A program made the translations under genes and the position numbers. A stretch of 39,302 nt of DNA from Fibrobacter sp. (GTDB lineage Bacteria > Fibrobacterota > Chitinivibrionia > Chitinivibrionales > Chitinispirillaceae): the NCBI GenBank assembly GCA_012513915.1, contig JAAZBG010000052.1:1-39302 (forward strand). Reading direction: 5' to 3'. Shown piece by piece: positions 16,059 through 25,276 of the stretch. The notes beneath the pieces were generated by a model, which ran no database searches, was not told the DNA's origin, and saw nothing but the letters and a program-made list of their open reading frames with translations. Within the stretch, counting starts at the first letter, position 1. The number at the start of each line of letters is the position of its first letter.

Positions 16059-17228
16059 TTATTCCTCTTTAATTTTTGTACCAGCACTTTCCAACGGCAG
16101 TTCTATTGAGAATTTTGTAGTTTCATCAATGGAGTCAAAATAAATTCTACCCCGATGTTCCTCAATTATCCGATGGCTTACACTCAGACCCAGTCCGGTT
16201 CCCTGGCCGGCTGGTTTGGTGCTGAAAAATGGATCAAATATTCTTCTCCGGATATCCGGGTTGATACCTATTCCATTATCAGCAATGGTAATAAGCGCTG
16301 TTGCAGCTTGTTTCTGTGAACTAACCACAATCCGCCCTGTATACTTCTTCCCTTCAGCTGACATTTGCTGTTTTTTTTCTGTAACAGATTGCATCGCATT
16401 AGTAACGACATTCATAATAACCTGATCTATCCGTGAAGGATCACAATAAACAAACGGTAACGATTCATCAAGCATAAATTTTTTCTGAATTTCACCCGCA
16501 CCTTCAAGATGTACTGCATTTATCGTTTTTATCAGTAACCTGTTGAGATCAACCATAACATACACTGATTCATTTTTCTTTGACAGATGCAACAAGTCTT
16601 TCATAATGACTGTTGCACGTGCTGCTGATTCAAGAATTGTCCCGACACGGCTGATACCCTTGTCATTCAGTCCGTATTTCTCAGGTTTTTCAAGAAGATT
16701 GACCGCTGTACCGCTAATGCCCGACAATGGATTGTTCATTTCATGCGCAATACCCGCAGTCATCACACCAATGCTTGCGAGTTTTTCTGATCGTATCAAC
16801 TGTTCTATCATCCGTTTTTCATCGGTTACATCTTTAATAAATTCTATGACATGGATAAGGATTCCCGATGGATCATATACTGGAAATGTTTTTACTTCAA
16901 AATACCTGATTTCTTGCGGGTTTTTTTTAATAAATCGTTTATTAACAACAGCTTCACCTGTTTGAAAGGTGACCAGACACGGACAATCGGCACATTGACT
17001 ATCACAGTTAAAAAACATTTCATGACATTTTTTCCCGAGTATGGCCTTTATTTCGTGTCCAACAAAGCCGGCATATTTTTTATTCACCCTGACAATACTC
17101 AGATTATTGTCAACAATACAGATCATGGTGTCGATTGCATCAAAGACCGTCTCAAGCTCCCGTTTACTAACCTGAATTTTTCGGGAGCAGTGTTCCTGTT
17201 TTGACTGCTCATCATTTTGATGTTCCAT
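16059..17228 (-). CDS. Cytosolic PAS-domain histidine kinase
   Basis: 389 aa without membrane segments. PAS domain ~25-138 ([20 protein letters not shown] ... [20 protein letters not shown]). It holds five clustered cysteines at about 68, 75, 79, 82 and 84 ([19 protein letters not shown]), which could hold a metal or a redox switch. His[22 protein letters not shown] with the phosphorylated His at ~162. HATPase: [42 protein letters not shown]. The track of two close Mets is resolved by AGGA 6 nt before the second (17228), which would abut the first (17234). It forms an operon with the RsbW-type response regulator downstream. Confidence 0.9.
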   Translation of the reverse strand: MEHQNDEQSKQEHCSRKIQVSKRELETVFDAIDTMICIVDNNLSIVRVNKKYAGFVGHEIKAILGKKCHEMFFNCDSQCADCPCLVTFQTGEAVVNKRFIKKNPQEIRYFEVKTFPVYDPSGILIHVIEFIKDVTDEKRMIEQLIRSEKLASIGVMTAGIAHEMNNPLSGISGTAVNLLEKPEKYGLNDKGISRVGTILESAARATVIMKDLLHLSKKNESVYVMVDLNRLLIKTINAVHLEGAGEIQKKFMLDESLPFVYCDPSRIDQVIMNVVTNAMQSVTEKKQQMSAEGKKYTGRIVVSSQKQAATALITIADNGIGINPDIRRRIFDPFFSTKPAGQGTGLGLSVSHRIIEEHRGRIYFDSIDETTKFSIELPLESAGTKIKEE

Positions 17229-17335
17229 GTTCATTCCTGTTGGTAACTTCGTTGATTTTATAGTATTACATAAAGGCAGGAGGAGTGCAACAGAGAACTT
17301 TAAATGACAGGGGAAAAATTGCTATGCTATTTGGT

Positions 17336-17368
17336 AAAAAAAAAAGCTGCCTCATGAGGCAGCTTTTT
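17336..17368 (-). terminator. Strong bidirectional rho-independent terminator
   Basis: The palindrome GCTGCCTCATGAGGCAGC (17346-17363) is flanked by ten As on the left and five Ts on the right. On the minus strand it ends the pal gene 27 bp after its stop with a ten-T run. Confidence 0.9.
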
Positions 17369-17394
17369 ATGTATCACAAAAACAAATCAATTAC

Positions 17395-17925
17395 TTATTT
17401 TGCAAGAATACGCCACTCTACCCGACGATTCTTTGAGTGACAGTCTTCATCACTACAACCGAAATTAGCAGGGCGTTCTTTACCATACGATGTGGTCTCG
17501 ACACGATCTGATGAAATACCATATGATGTCAGATAATTTTTTACAGCTTTTGCACGATTTTCACCAAGACCCATATTGTACTCTGATGAGCCACGTTCAT
17601 CCGCATGCCCCTCAGACATTAAGCGAACCCCATCATGCTCTCTGATAAAGCTTGCGAGTCTCTCAAGGGTACTGATCGCTTCCGGCTTGAGATCATATCT
17701 GTCAAACTCGAAATAAACCGGCTGCAACAACGCCTGAAGCTGCTCACTGATATCTTCCACTGGTGGTGGCGGCGGTGGCGGCGGTGGCGGCGGTGGCGGT
17801 GGAGGTGGCGGCGGTGGTGGAGGCGGTGGAGTCTGCTCAACCGTTGTAACTTTCTTACTACAACCGGTAAAACTCAGACCCAGTGCAATTACTACGAAAA
17901 TGGCAATACTAAAAAGTCTTTTCAT
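17395..17925 (-). CDS. pal: Peptidoglycan-associated lipoprotein (Pal) with a 23-proline linker
   Basis: 176 aa. The lipoprotein signal MKRLFSIAIFVVIALGLSFT ends in a lipobox with Cys22 (FTGC). 23 uninterrupted prolines follow (DNA 17761-17829), then the OmpA-like domain ~67-176: YFEFDRYDLKPEA, EGHADERGSSEYNMGLGENR, YGKERPANFGCSDEDC and KNRRVEWRI. These are the canonical Pal peptidoglycan-binding residues (Asp/Arg for diaminopimelate). It ties the outer membrane to peptidoglycan, normally with TolB, which is not in this window. The proline run is encoded by mixed CCA/CCC/CCG/CCT codons and should need elongation factor P. GGGAGG lies 5 nt before the ATG, and a strong terminator follows. Confidence 0.95.
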   Translation of the reverse strand: MKRLFSIAIFVVIALGLSFTGCSKKVTTVEQTPPPPPPPPPPPPPPPPPPPPPPPVEDISEQLQALLQPVYFEFDRYDLKPEAISTLERLASFIREHDGVRLMSEGHADERGSSEYNMGLGENRAKAVKNYLTSYGISSDRVETTSYGKERPANFGCSDEDCHSKNRRVEWRILAK

Positions 17926-18207
17926 TAGACCTCCCGCTCTTACTGGGGTGATAATTTAAACGTTAATTTTTCTATTCTAACCACAGACACTACTTACCCT
18001 CGTTAATCAAGACTCATACCTCATAAGAATTCAGCTATTTCATAGTGCCGGGGAATCTTTAAAACTACTCCCCGGAGCAAGAAACATCTAAATCAAATTC
18101 TTGATCGTTTCAGGCTAATGTGTAATTAAAATATTATTTGAAACCCCTTACTGCAAGTATATTGGAATAATTATTTTACACTTGCATTGCAATACAGCTG
18201 CTTTTCT

Positions 18208-18723
18208 TCAGCGTTGAATTTCCTTAAACGCACCTGTCGGGTTATTGATACTCTGCAGTATTTCAGAAACTGGTGGTTTTCCTTTTTTAGCAAACACTAT
18301 TGTTCCATCAGGACTAATTACAAAAACAAACCGTTTATTCATTACGGCACCCTTTACGCCATATTCTTTGGCGACTGCTGCATCCTGATCAATTAGTAAC
18401 GGAAACTGAAAATTATGCTTATCGGTAAATTTCTTATGCGATTTACCGGATGCAGGATTAACACCGAAAACAACAGCATTATTACTGGTAAATGCGGCAT
18501 GTTCATCACGTATTTCACACAGTTGCTGTGTACACACTGGCGTTTCATCACCTGGATAAAAAATGAGTACGACATACTTATCACCTTTAAAATCTACCAG
18601 ATTGTGTATAGTACCAGTCTCATCCTCAAGACTGAATAAAAATGCTGCATCCCCAACAGATGGCACTTTTGCAAAAGCCTGGGTAAGTACCAATAAGAGC
18701 AGAAGAACAATTGTTCTTTTCAT
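18208..18723 (-). CDS. Secreted peroxiredoxin (AhpC/TSA, BCP/PrxQ type)
   Basis: 171 aa. The signal peptide MKRTIVLLLLLVLTQAFA is likely cut after AFA at residue 18, so the protein acts in the periplasm. The thioredoxin-fold core has IFYPGDETPVCTQQLCEIRD: peroxidatic Cys64 in the P...T..C context and Cys69 five residues later, the spacing of PrxQ/BCP resolving cysteines. FPLLIDQDAAVAKEYGVKG and FVISPDGTIVF are also typical. It reduces peroxides with electrons from a thioredoxin-like donor. The frame opens further upstream (18825), but GGGAGG 5 nt before the ATG at 18723 and the signal peptide fix the start. It is 283 bp upstream of pal on the same strand and shares its style of leader. Confidence 0.9.
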   Translation of the reverse strand: MKRTIVLLLLLVLTQAFAKVPSVGDAAFLFSLEDETGTIHNLVDFKGDKYVVLIFYPGDETPVCTQQLCEIRDEHAAFTSNNAVVFGVNPASGKSHKKFTDKHNFQFPLLIDQDAAVAKEYGVKGAVMNKRFVFVISPDGTIVFAKKGKPPVSEILQSINNPTGAFKEIQR

Positions 18724-19168
18724 AAAGCCTCCCGTACAGGGTAAATAAATGAAAACAATTAAGAAACGTAACCCGAATATACGTCTGTGCAAAATCAGAT
18801 ATTGCAAAACAGAAATACTCTTCATAAAAATTCAGTATCTGCAAAAAGCAATAAATACCATTATATTCGACATTTCATTTCATGTAAACAGAATTTTAGC
18901 CACAGTCTGAATTCGTACCCGTGTTCAATTCTATCCATTCTTTTGACTGTACACCAGCTTTTTGCCCTCACTATTTCTTTTTTACTTCCATTTGTAGTTT
19001 TTTATAGCCTAACAATGATTGTTTGGTATAATTAACGAATAACTGTATTTCGCACCCTGGTTTCGATTATCTTAAGATAGTTGCAGTTATAGTAACAAAT
19101 TATAAATCATTGTATTGACACCTCATCTCTAATGATTTTCAGCTCAAGCTGAGAGCAAGGCGGTCGCC
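18724..19168. other. Intergenic region between divergent peroxiredoxin and hybrid kinase genes
   Basis: 445 bp, AT-rich, with no coding frame that I can support. A TATAAT at 19027 has no good -35 at the right distance; a TTGACA near 19115 has no good -10. Both flanking genes point outwards, so their promoters must lie here. Confidence 0.5.
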
Positions 19169-21154
19169 ATGAAACCGGAATACAGCATTTTTATCCTTGA
19201 GGATGATCCAACAATTCAGTTCAATTTGTTATCACTTTTGCAAAAAAGCGGCCATCACATCGCCGGGATATCATCGAACGGTAACGATGCCCTGCAGCAG
19301 ATTTCCGAGTGCAATCCACAATTGATTTTTGTTGACATCGGTTTACCGGACATGAGCGGCATCAACATAATAAAAGAACTTTTGAAGGTAAAACCTTATC
19401 CAATTGTTGTAATCGTATCTGACGATCGTCTGAATGGTGTAATGGAAGCGTCAGAGGCCGGCGCACTGGCGTATATTGTTAATCCGTTTGATATGGCTCA
19501 AATAGAACGGGCACTCATTGTCGCATCAGTGCATTTTCAAAATCAGATGAAAATGATGGATCTCAACAGAAAGCTCATGGAATCTGTTGACCAATGCAAC
19601 ATTGCAGTATCGCAACTCTCCGATGGTGAACAGATGTTCAGAACACTCGCCGAAAACACTCAGGATATTATCATGCGTCATGACCGGAATGGAAAATGTC
19701 TCTATGCCAATCCGGCATTTGAACGTGTTACCGGTATTGCTCCATCCAAAGTAATTGGAACCCGATTCTTTTCATTCATTGATGATCCTGATAAACAATG
19801 CTACAGTGAAGCCACCCTTCAGAAAATTATTGACAAAGGGACATCAACGCACTTTGAAATATCATTTGACAACTCAGGAAAGGTATTCGATTGGTGGATG
19901 GTACCCGAGCTTGACAGTAATAACAGTACCCATTCGGTAATCAGCACCATTCGTGACACATCGGAGTTACGGGATGCCCGTGAACGCCTTTATCAGCTTG
20001 AAAAAATGCAGGCAATCGGTCAGCTCGCCGGTGGAATTGCTCATGATTTCAATAATAAACTTGGCGCAATACTTGGTTACGCTGATATACTGCTTGACAC
20101 CCTTGCCGATGATGACCGGAGAAAAAAGTACGTTGACGCAATAATAAAAGCAGCGCAGTTTGCATCAGATCTTACAACGCAGCTGCTTGCATACGCACGT
20201 AAGGGTAAAGCAAAGAACATTCTTCTTGACATGCACCAGATAATTGATGAGCTTGTGAGGTTTCTTTCAAGCTCCTTCGATCGCAAGACTGTACTTGTAA
20301 AGAAGCTTGGTGCAGAATCTCCCTTTATCTTTGGTGATCCGCTGTTGTTAAAAAACGCATTTCTCAATGTCGCTCTTAACGCAAATGATGCAATGCCGGA
20401 TGGAGGAACACTAACATTTGAAACGGATCAGGTAACACTCACTGAAGATTTTCACATGTTTGATTCATCAACACTTTCTCCGGGTTCCTATTTAAAAGTA
20501 AGGATCACCGATACTGGTGCCGGCATTACCGATGATGATATTGAACGGATATTTGAGCCATTTTTTACAACAAAAGAAATAGGTAAAGGCACAGGACTTG
20601 GACTCCCCGCAGTTTACGGAATAGTGAGAAGTCATGCGGGCCACATTGATGTCAAAAGTGAACAGGGAAAAGGTGCAATTTTTGAAATCTATTTTCCATC
20701 AGCAGCATCCGAAGACCTGTTCCGTCAGAAAGAGATTACAATCGGTGAATTAAACGGTCTTCCGACCATACTTGTTGTTGATGACAACGAACTGATCCGT
20801 GAAATGGCCGCAGAAATGCTTAACAATTTAAAATACAATGTAATTGTTTGCCGCAGTGGCTACGAAGCTGTCAAGCTATACGGGATTCATCATGCAAAAA
20901 TCGACCTCATTCTGATCGATATTATTATGCCCGGTATTGATGGGTATGAGACATACACCCAGATGAAAAATATTAATCCCTGGATAAAAGCATTCTTCAT
21001 TTCCGGGTATTCTATCAGCGAAAAGACCACAAAATTCCTTGCTGAGGGTGTTCTGGGTATTATTCAGAAACCATTCAGAATAAGTGAGATCAAAAATGCA
21101 CTGGAGATTACACTGCATACAAATCAGAACGTTTCCAATCCAGCTGAAGTGTAA
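19169..21154 (+). CDS. Hybrid histidine kinase: receiver-PAS-HisKA-HATPase-receiver
   Basis: 661 aa, cytosolic. Receiver 1 (~5-120): EDD at 11-13 and Asp56 in FVDIGLPDMSG are kept, but the conserved Lys is Asn105 (AYIVNPF). Coiled-coil linker. PAS ~155-270 (FRTLAENTQDIIMRHDRNGK). HisKA with QLAGGIAHDFNNKLGAILGY (His in IAHDF). HATPase with NAFLNVALNANDAM, TDTGAGI and EPFFTTKEIGKGTGLGLPAV. Receiver 2 (~530-650) is complete: VVDDNELIR, ILIDIIMPGIDG, ISGYS and IIQKPF. The C-terminal half is the common CckA-like 'PAS-kinase-receiver' arrangement. AAGGCGG lies ~6 nt before the ATG. No membrane segment or dedicated output gene adjoins it, and a hairpin terminator follows. Confidence 0.92.
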   Translation: MKPEYSIFILEDDPTIQFNLLSLLQKSGHHIAGISSNGNDALQQISECNPQLIFVDIGLPDMSGINIIKELLKVKPYPIVVIVSDDRLNGVMEASEAGALAYIVNPFDMAQIERALIVASVHFQNQMKMMDLNRKLMESVDQCNIAVSQLSDGEQMFRTLAENTQDIIMRHDRNGKCLYANPAFERVTGIAPSKVIGTRFFSFIDDPDKQCYSEATLQKIIDKGTSTHFEISFDNSGKVFDWWMVPELDSNNSTHSVISTIRDTSELRDARERLYQLEKMQAIGQLAGGIAHDFNNKLGAILGYADILLDTLADDDRRKKYVDAIIKAAQFASDLTTQLLAYARKGKAKNILLDMHQIIDELVRFLSSSFDRKTVLVKKLGAESPFIFGDPLLLKNAFLNVALNANDAMPDGGTLTFETDQVTLTEDFHMFDSSTLSPGSYLKVRITDTGAGITDDDIERIFEPFFTTKEIGKGTGLGLPAVYGIVRSHAGHIDVKSEQGKGAIFEIYFPSAASEDLFRQKEITIGELNGLPTILVVDDNELIREMAAEMLNNLKYNVIVCRSGYEAVKLYGIHHAKIDLILIDIIMPGIDGYETYTQMKNINPWIKAFFISGYSISEKTTKFLAEGVLGIIQKPFRISEIKNALEITLHTNQNVSNPAEV

Positions 21155-21227
21155 AAGTACATCGTAATTTTTATGCCACTATGCGATGTGCTATAATTTC
21201 TGTGCGCTGAACAATTATCACAATCAC

Positions 21228-21260
21228 GTAGCTGTTCATCACAACAGCTACTACGTTTTT
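21228..21260 (+). terminator. Rho-independent terminator after the hybrid kinase
   Basis: GTAGCTGTT (21228-21236) pairs perfectly with AACAGCTAC (21243-21251) over CATCAC, followed by TACG and five Ts. Confidence 0.8.
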
Positions 21261-21379
21261 ATGTTTAATCCCGGTTGCAGGAACTATTTTTCAATCTCCT
21301 GTCCAGATATCGGCATAAATGCTCATCGTGTATTTTTAGAGGATCAGGTGTAACAGGTATTGATAAAAAAGGATCTACT

Positions 21380-22543
21380 TTGGTTGAAATTGTCATAAAA
21401 GCAGGAAAAGAAAAAGCAATCCGTCAGGGTCACCCCTGGATATTTACAGGTGCAATTGCTGATATAAGGGGAGCTGCACAATCAGGCGACCAGTGCATTG
21501 TCCAATCAATTAAAGGCGAAACGCTTGGGTTTGGTTACTACAATGCACAATCCGCAATAGCAGTACGCCTGCTTTCATTCGGATCAGCCAGGTTTGACAC
21601 GGTACATCTTGAGAAACGTATTTATAATGCATTACAGTTACGCACATTTGATAGCACTACAACCGATTCATATCGGCTTATCAACTCTGAAGGTGATTTT
21701 CTTCCAGGTTTAATTGTTGACAAATTCGGAGACGGCATTGTTATTCAGATTCTGACATCAGGCATGGAACGAATGCGCAATGAAATTATTGGATATCTGA
21801 CAGCAATTTGTAAACCGTCATTTATCTATGAACGTTCCGACACCGAATCACGTAAACGCGAAGGGCTTGATGAAAGTGATGGGTTGATCAGCGGCAGAAT
21901 TCCTGAAAGTGCGATTGTTAAAGAGAACGGCTTGAAATTTTCTGTTGACATTTGCAGCGGCCAGAAAACCGGATTCTTTTTCGATCAGCGGATCAACCGT
22001 TTACTTATCAGAAATTACGCTGCAAACAAAACCATGTGTGATTGTTTTTCCTATAGCGGCGCGTTCACAGTAAACGCATTCGCAGCCGGAGTACAATCAT
22101 CAGAGTGTGTTGACATATCAAAAAACGCTGTGGAACACGCAAAAAAGAACGTGGGTCTTAATTTTCAAAATGCACATCTGTCAACTGTCAACGCGGATGT
22201 ATTCAAGTACCTCCGTGAAACAACATCACAATACGATCTGATCGTTCTTGATCCGCCAAAATTCGCGAAACATCCCGGTGAAGTCGAGCGGGCATCCCGT
22301 GGCTATAAGGATATCAATCTTGTCGCTATGAAAAAAATTGCTCCGGAAGGAATTCTTTTCACATTTTCATGTTCAAATGCAATTGATCCCAAACTGTTTC
22401 GCCAAATTGTCTTTGCAGCAGCAGCAGACAGCGGCCGCAGTGTACAGGTTCTTCACTCAATGACTGCAGGTGTGGATCATCCGGTAAATATTGCCCATAA
22501 AGAGGGAGAATACCTTAAGGGCCTGGTGCTGAGAGTACTGTAA
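21380..22543 (+). CDS. rlmI: 23S rRNA (cytosine-C5) methyltransferase, RlmI family
   Basis: 387 aa from the TTG at 21380 (E. coli RlmI 396). The N-terminal PUA-type domain has VIKAGKEKAIRQGHPWIFTGAI, followed by the middle segment DSYRLINSEGDFLPGLIVDK. The Rossmann methyltransferase has GQKTGFFFDQRINR, CDCFSYSGAFTVNAF, VDISKNAVEHAKKN, VLDPPKFAK and FTFSCSNAID with the catalytic Cys. It methylates a cytosine of 23S rRNA (C1962 in E. coli) using AdoMet. The frame is open back to 21275, but AAAAAAGGA lies 6 nt before this TTG and the family's usual N-terminus begins here, so the TTG is the likely start. The next gene, prfB, follows after 87 bp; both serve translation. Confidence 0.88.
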   Translation: MVEIVIKAGKEKAIRQGHPWIFTGAIADIRGAAQSGDQCIVQSIKGETLGFGYYNAQSAIAVRLLSFGSARFDTVHLEKRIYNALQLRTFDSTTTDSYRLINSEGDFLPGLIVDKFGDGIVIQILTSGMERMRNEIIGYLTAICKPSFIYERSDTESRKREGLDESDGLISGRIPESAIVKENGLKFSVDICSGQKTGFFFDQRINRLLIRNYAANKTMCDCFSYSGAFTVNAFAAGVQSSECVDISKNAVEHAKKNVGLNFQNAHLSTVNADVFKYLRETTSQYDLIVLDPPKFAKHPGEVERASRGYKDINLVAMKKIAPEGILFTFSCSNAIDPKLFRQIVFAAAADSGRSVQVLHSMTAGVDHPVNIAHKEGEYLKGLVLRVL

Positions 22544-22630
22544 ATTGTTACGCCAAATCTCTACACCACGCGCTCGCCTATATTATTTTATAAGCTCATT
22601 AAAAAAACATAACACAGGAGCCTCAAATTT

Positions 22631-23729
22631 ATGGCAGATGGACTTGATGCAGGTCGGATCAAAGCACTGCGCACCCGCGTAGATAACCTTCGGGGGTATC
22701 TTTGACATTGAAAAAAAAATCGAGACAGTAAAAGAACTTGAAGAGCTGGCAGCCGCCCCTGATTTCTGGGATGACAATCGCAAGGCACATAAAGTGCTTA
22801 AGTCAATAAAGGAAGCAAATGCCATTATTGAACCCTGGCAAAAAGCGCTTCGTGACACTGATGATCTTCAACAATTCTACGATTTCGCTAAAGAGGAAAA
22901 CGACGACAACACGCTTGTTGAGTTAGCCGTTCAGGCAGAATCACTTGAAAAAGATATTGCACATATTGAATTTATTCGTAAACTCAGTGGTGAGGATGAC
23001 AACTCTCCTGCAATTCTGACAATTCATAGTGGTGCCGGTGGTACAGAATCCTGCGACTGGACCGATATGTTATTCAGGCTGTATACACGCTGGATGGAAC
23101 GCAGGAACTTCAAATTCAACATCCTCGATTCACAGCCCGGTGATGGTGCCGGATTAAAAAGTGTTACCATTGAGGTACAGGGTGAATATGCCTATGGTCA
23201 TCTGAAAGCAGAGTGTGGTGTTCATCGCCTTGTTCGTATTTCACCATTTGATTCCAATGCACGCCGTCACACCTCATTCTCATCTGTCTCCTGCTACCCG
23301 ATCGCAGAGGAAGTAGATGATTACCAGATTGAGGAAAAGGATATACGCATTGATACCTATCGTGCGAGCGGTGCCGGCGGTCAGCATGTTAACAAAACGG
23401 ATAGTGCAGTCCGCATGACACATATCCCGACAAATATTGTTGTCGCTTGTCAAAACGAACGTTCACAAATACAAAACCGTGATGTTGCGCTGAGACTTCT
23501 TAAAGCCCGTGTGCGTCAGCATTATAAAGAAATCGAGGAAGCGGAACGCCAGTCGAAACTTGCTGAAAAGAAAAAGATTGAGTGGGGCAGCCAGATCCGC
23601 TCATACGTATTGCATCCTTACAATATGGTAAAAGATCACCGTACTGACGCGGAGACGTCAAATACTCAGGCAGTCCTTGATGGTGATATCGATATGTTTA
23701 TTGAAGCTTATTTACTGGCATTTGCGTGA
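22631..23729 (+). CDS. prfB: Peptide chain release factor 2, expressed by programmed +1 frameshift
   Basis: Two overlapping reading frames make one 365-aa protein, the same length as E. coli RF2. Frame 1: ATG at 22631, MADGLDAGRIKALRTRVDNL then RGYL, ending at in-frame TGA 22703-22705. The junction CGG GGG TAT CTT TGA C is the classical site: internal Shine-Dalgarno-like GGGGG, slippery CTT, stop TGA followed by C. A +1 slip continues from GAC at 22704 as DIEKKIETVKELEELAAAPD. RF2 motifs: SPF in RLVRISPFD (recognises UGA/UAA) and GGQ in RASGAGGQHVNKTDSAVR (peptide release). RF2 itself reads the UGA, so low RF2 favours the slip and self-regulates. AGGAG lies 11 nt before the ATG. The stop overlaps the next gene. 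Confidence 0.96.
22691..22706 (+). promoter_or_regulatory. prfB +1 frameshift signal
   Basis: CGG GGG TAT CTT TGA C: purine-rich Shine-Dalgarno-like stretch, CTT slip codon (22700-22702), TGA stop and the weak-context C. This is the standard RF2 autoregulation site. Confidence 0.96.
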
Positions 23730-23734
23730 AAACT

Positions 23735-24286
23735 ATGAATAAAAAAACAGCCGATAAAAAATTCAGACAAATTCATTGCGGACGATGTGGTACATGCTGT
23801 ACCGAGCCCGTAGTTCCGGTTACCGATAGTGATGTCCGGCGGATTTGTGATGCAACCGGTAAAAAGGCATCTGATTTTGTACGATTTTACAGCGATGATG
23901 AGATGAGCTTCGATCCGGATGCCGGATTGTGGATCACCTTTAAAACCGGCAAAATGGCAATGGGACTTAAAAAACGTGCTGAAGCCTGCATGTTTCTTTC
24001 ATCGACAATATGCTGTAAGATTTACGAGCACCGGCCGATGACCTGCCGGACATTTCCCTACATGGTTGATTTTGATGAACACGGGAATCCTGAGAAGGTA
24101 CATCTTAATAAAATTGTAGACTGTAAGTCATCCCGGAAGGGCCTTTCGCATCTTGATCCTGAAGTATCAAATATCATTATTGAACAAAAACAGGATGATG
24201 CCTATTACGGGAAGGTCAGTAAATGGAATCTTAGCGGTAAAAAAGGCGGCGCAAAAGAGTTTCTCACATTTCTCGGGTTTGATTAA
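23735..24286 (+). CDS. YkgJ-family cysteine-cluster protein
   Basis: 183 aa from the ATG at 23735; a GTG at 23726 overlapping the prfB stop would add three residues. The cysteine pattern of the family is complete: HCGRCGTCCTEP near the N-terminus, then ACMFLSSTICCKIYEHRPMTCRTFPYM. Members are thought to bind zinc or an Fe-S cluster; their biochemical role is unsettled. Neither possible start has a clear ribosome binding site, so it is probably translated by coupling to prfB, whose stop lies 5 bp before the ATG. Confidence 0.85.
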   Translation: MNKKTADKKFRQIHCGRCGTCCTEPVVPVTDSDVRRICDATGKKASDFVRFYSDDEMSFDPDAGLWITFKTGKMAMGLKKRAEACMFLSSTICCKIYEHRPMTCRTFPYMVDFDEHGNPEKVHLNKIVDCKSSRKGLSHLDPEVSNIIIEQKQDDAYYGKVSKWNLSGKKGGAKEFLTFLGFD

Positions 24287-24394
24287 TTTTTGATTTACTA
24301 ACTATGAGTAGTTACCGGGCGGAGCCGGAATGAATTGTATAACAAACAGCTCATCATAACTCCGCATAATGAGCGCTATGCTTGAGGTGAAACA

Positions 24395-25222
24395 ATGGCT
24401 AAAACAAAAAAAAGTGCTACAACAGATCGCGATCAGATTGTTGCATGGCTTGATACATTACTCAGCACAAAAACGATTAAAGATCACTCCTGCAATGGAC
24501 TTCAGGTACAGGGTTCAGACACTGTTACCAGAATCGGATTTGCCGTTGATGCATCAATGCAGTCATACGAGGCAGCAGTTGATAATGATTGCCAGATGCT
24601 TATTGCACATCACGGGATAATCTGGGGCGGTATTAAAAGCATTTCCGGTCCTGTTTATAATCAGATACAGTATTTGATGGAAAGTGACCTCAACCTGTAT
24701 GCATCTCACCTTCCTCTCGATCTTAATGCCAAAGTTGGTAATAACATTCAGCTTGCGCGTATGATTGGCCTTAGTAAAGTGAAACCGTTTGGTTTCTATG
24801 ATGGTATCGAGATTGGTTATGAAGGCGTACTTGCATCTACGTCAGACAGATCAAAACTTGTCGCAATACTGTGTAATCATCTTGATACGGAATGTTCCGT
24901 ACTGCCATTTGGGAAAGAACAGATACAGACTGTTGGCATTATATCCGGTGGAGGAGGACACGAACTGTCACAGGCAATTGAAAAAGGGCTTGACTGTTAT
25001 ATCACCGGTGAGGGATCACATATAAATTATCATGCTGCACTGGAAGCTGGTATAAACATAATTTATGCCGGTCATTACCATACCGAAAAAACAGGTGTGC
25101 TCGCACTAAGTAAGCTTATGAAAAAAGAGCTCGGCGTTGACACTGTGTTCCTTGACCTTCCACCTATTATTGAACGTCAATCAAGTGGTGATTCAATTGA
25201 CGACGAACCGGATACCGAATAA
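24395..25222 (+). CDS. Nif3-like dinuclear metal protein (DUF34/YbgI family)
   Basis: 275 aa, the short form of the family (E. coli YbgI 247), without the PII-like insertion. Metal-binding motifs: CNGLQVQG, LIAHHGIIWGG (two His), SHLPLDLNAKVGNNIQLARM (Asp), and GHYHTEKTGV (His and Glu) near the C-terminus. GIISGGGGHEL and DCYITGEGSH are typical. Relatives bind two metal ions. Some are annotated as GTP cyclohydrolase 1 type 2, but the physiological role is not settled. GAGGTGA lies 5 nt before the ATG. The extreme C-terminus is acidic and probably disordered. It lies in a plus-strand run between the YkgJ-type gene and hisD. Confidence 0.88.
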   Translation: MAKTKKSATTDRDQIVAWLDTLLSTKTIKDHSCNGLQVQGSDTVTRIGFAVDASMQSYEAAVDNDCQMLIAHHGIIWGGIKSISGPVYNQIQYLMESDLNLYASHLPLDLNAKVGNNIQLARMIGLSKVKPFGFYDGIEIGYEGVLASTSDRSKLVAILCNHLDTECSVLPFGKEQIQTVGIISGGGGHELSQAIEKGLDCYITGEGSHINYHAALEAGINIIYAGHYHTEKTGVLALSKLMKKELGVDTVFLDLPPIIERQSSGDSIDDEPDTE

Positions 25223-25276
25223 CTTTTTTATCAGTGTCATGAACGGTTACTTACTCTTTTAGACAGGATGTGAATT

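Noticed and set aside
17761-17829. GGN triplet repeat as a microsatellite
   Set aside because: The triplets use mixed third bases and encode the proline linker of Pal in frame.
18152-18187. TGCAAGT / ACTTGCA inverted repeat after the peroxiredoxin gene
   Set aside because: 7-bp arms with a 22-nt AT-rich loop and no T-run; too weak to call a terminator.
24299-24314. TAACTA-TGAG-TAGTTA hairpin between the YkgJ-type and Nif3 genes
   Set aside because: Short AT-rich stem without a T-run; likely chance.
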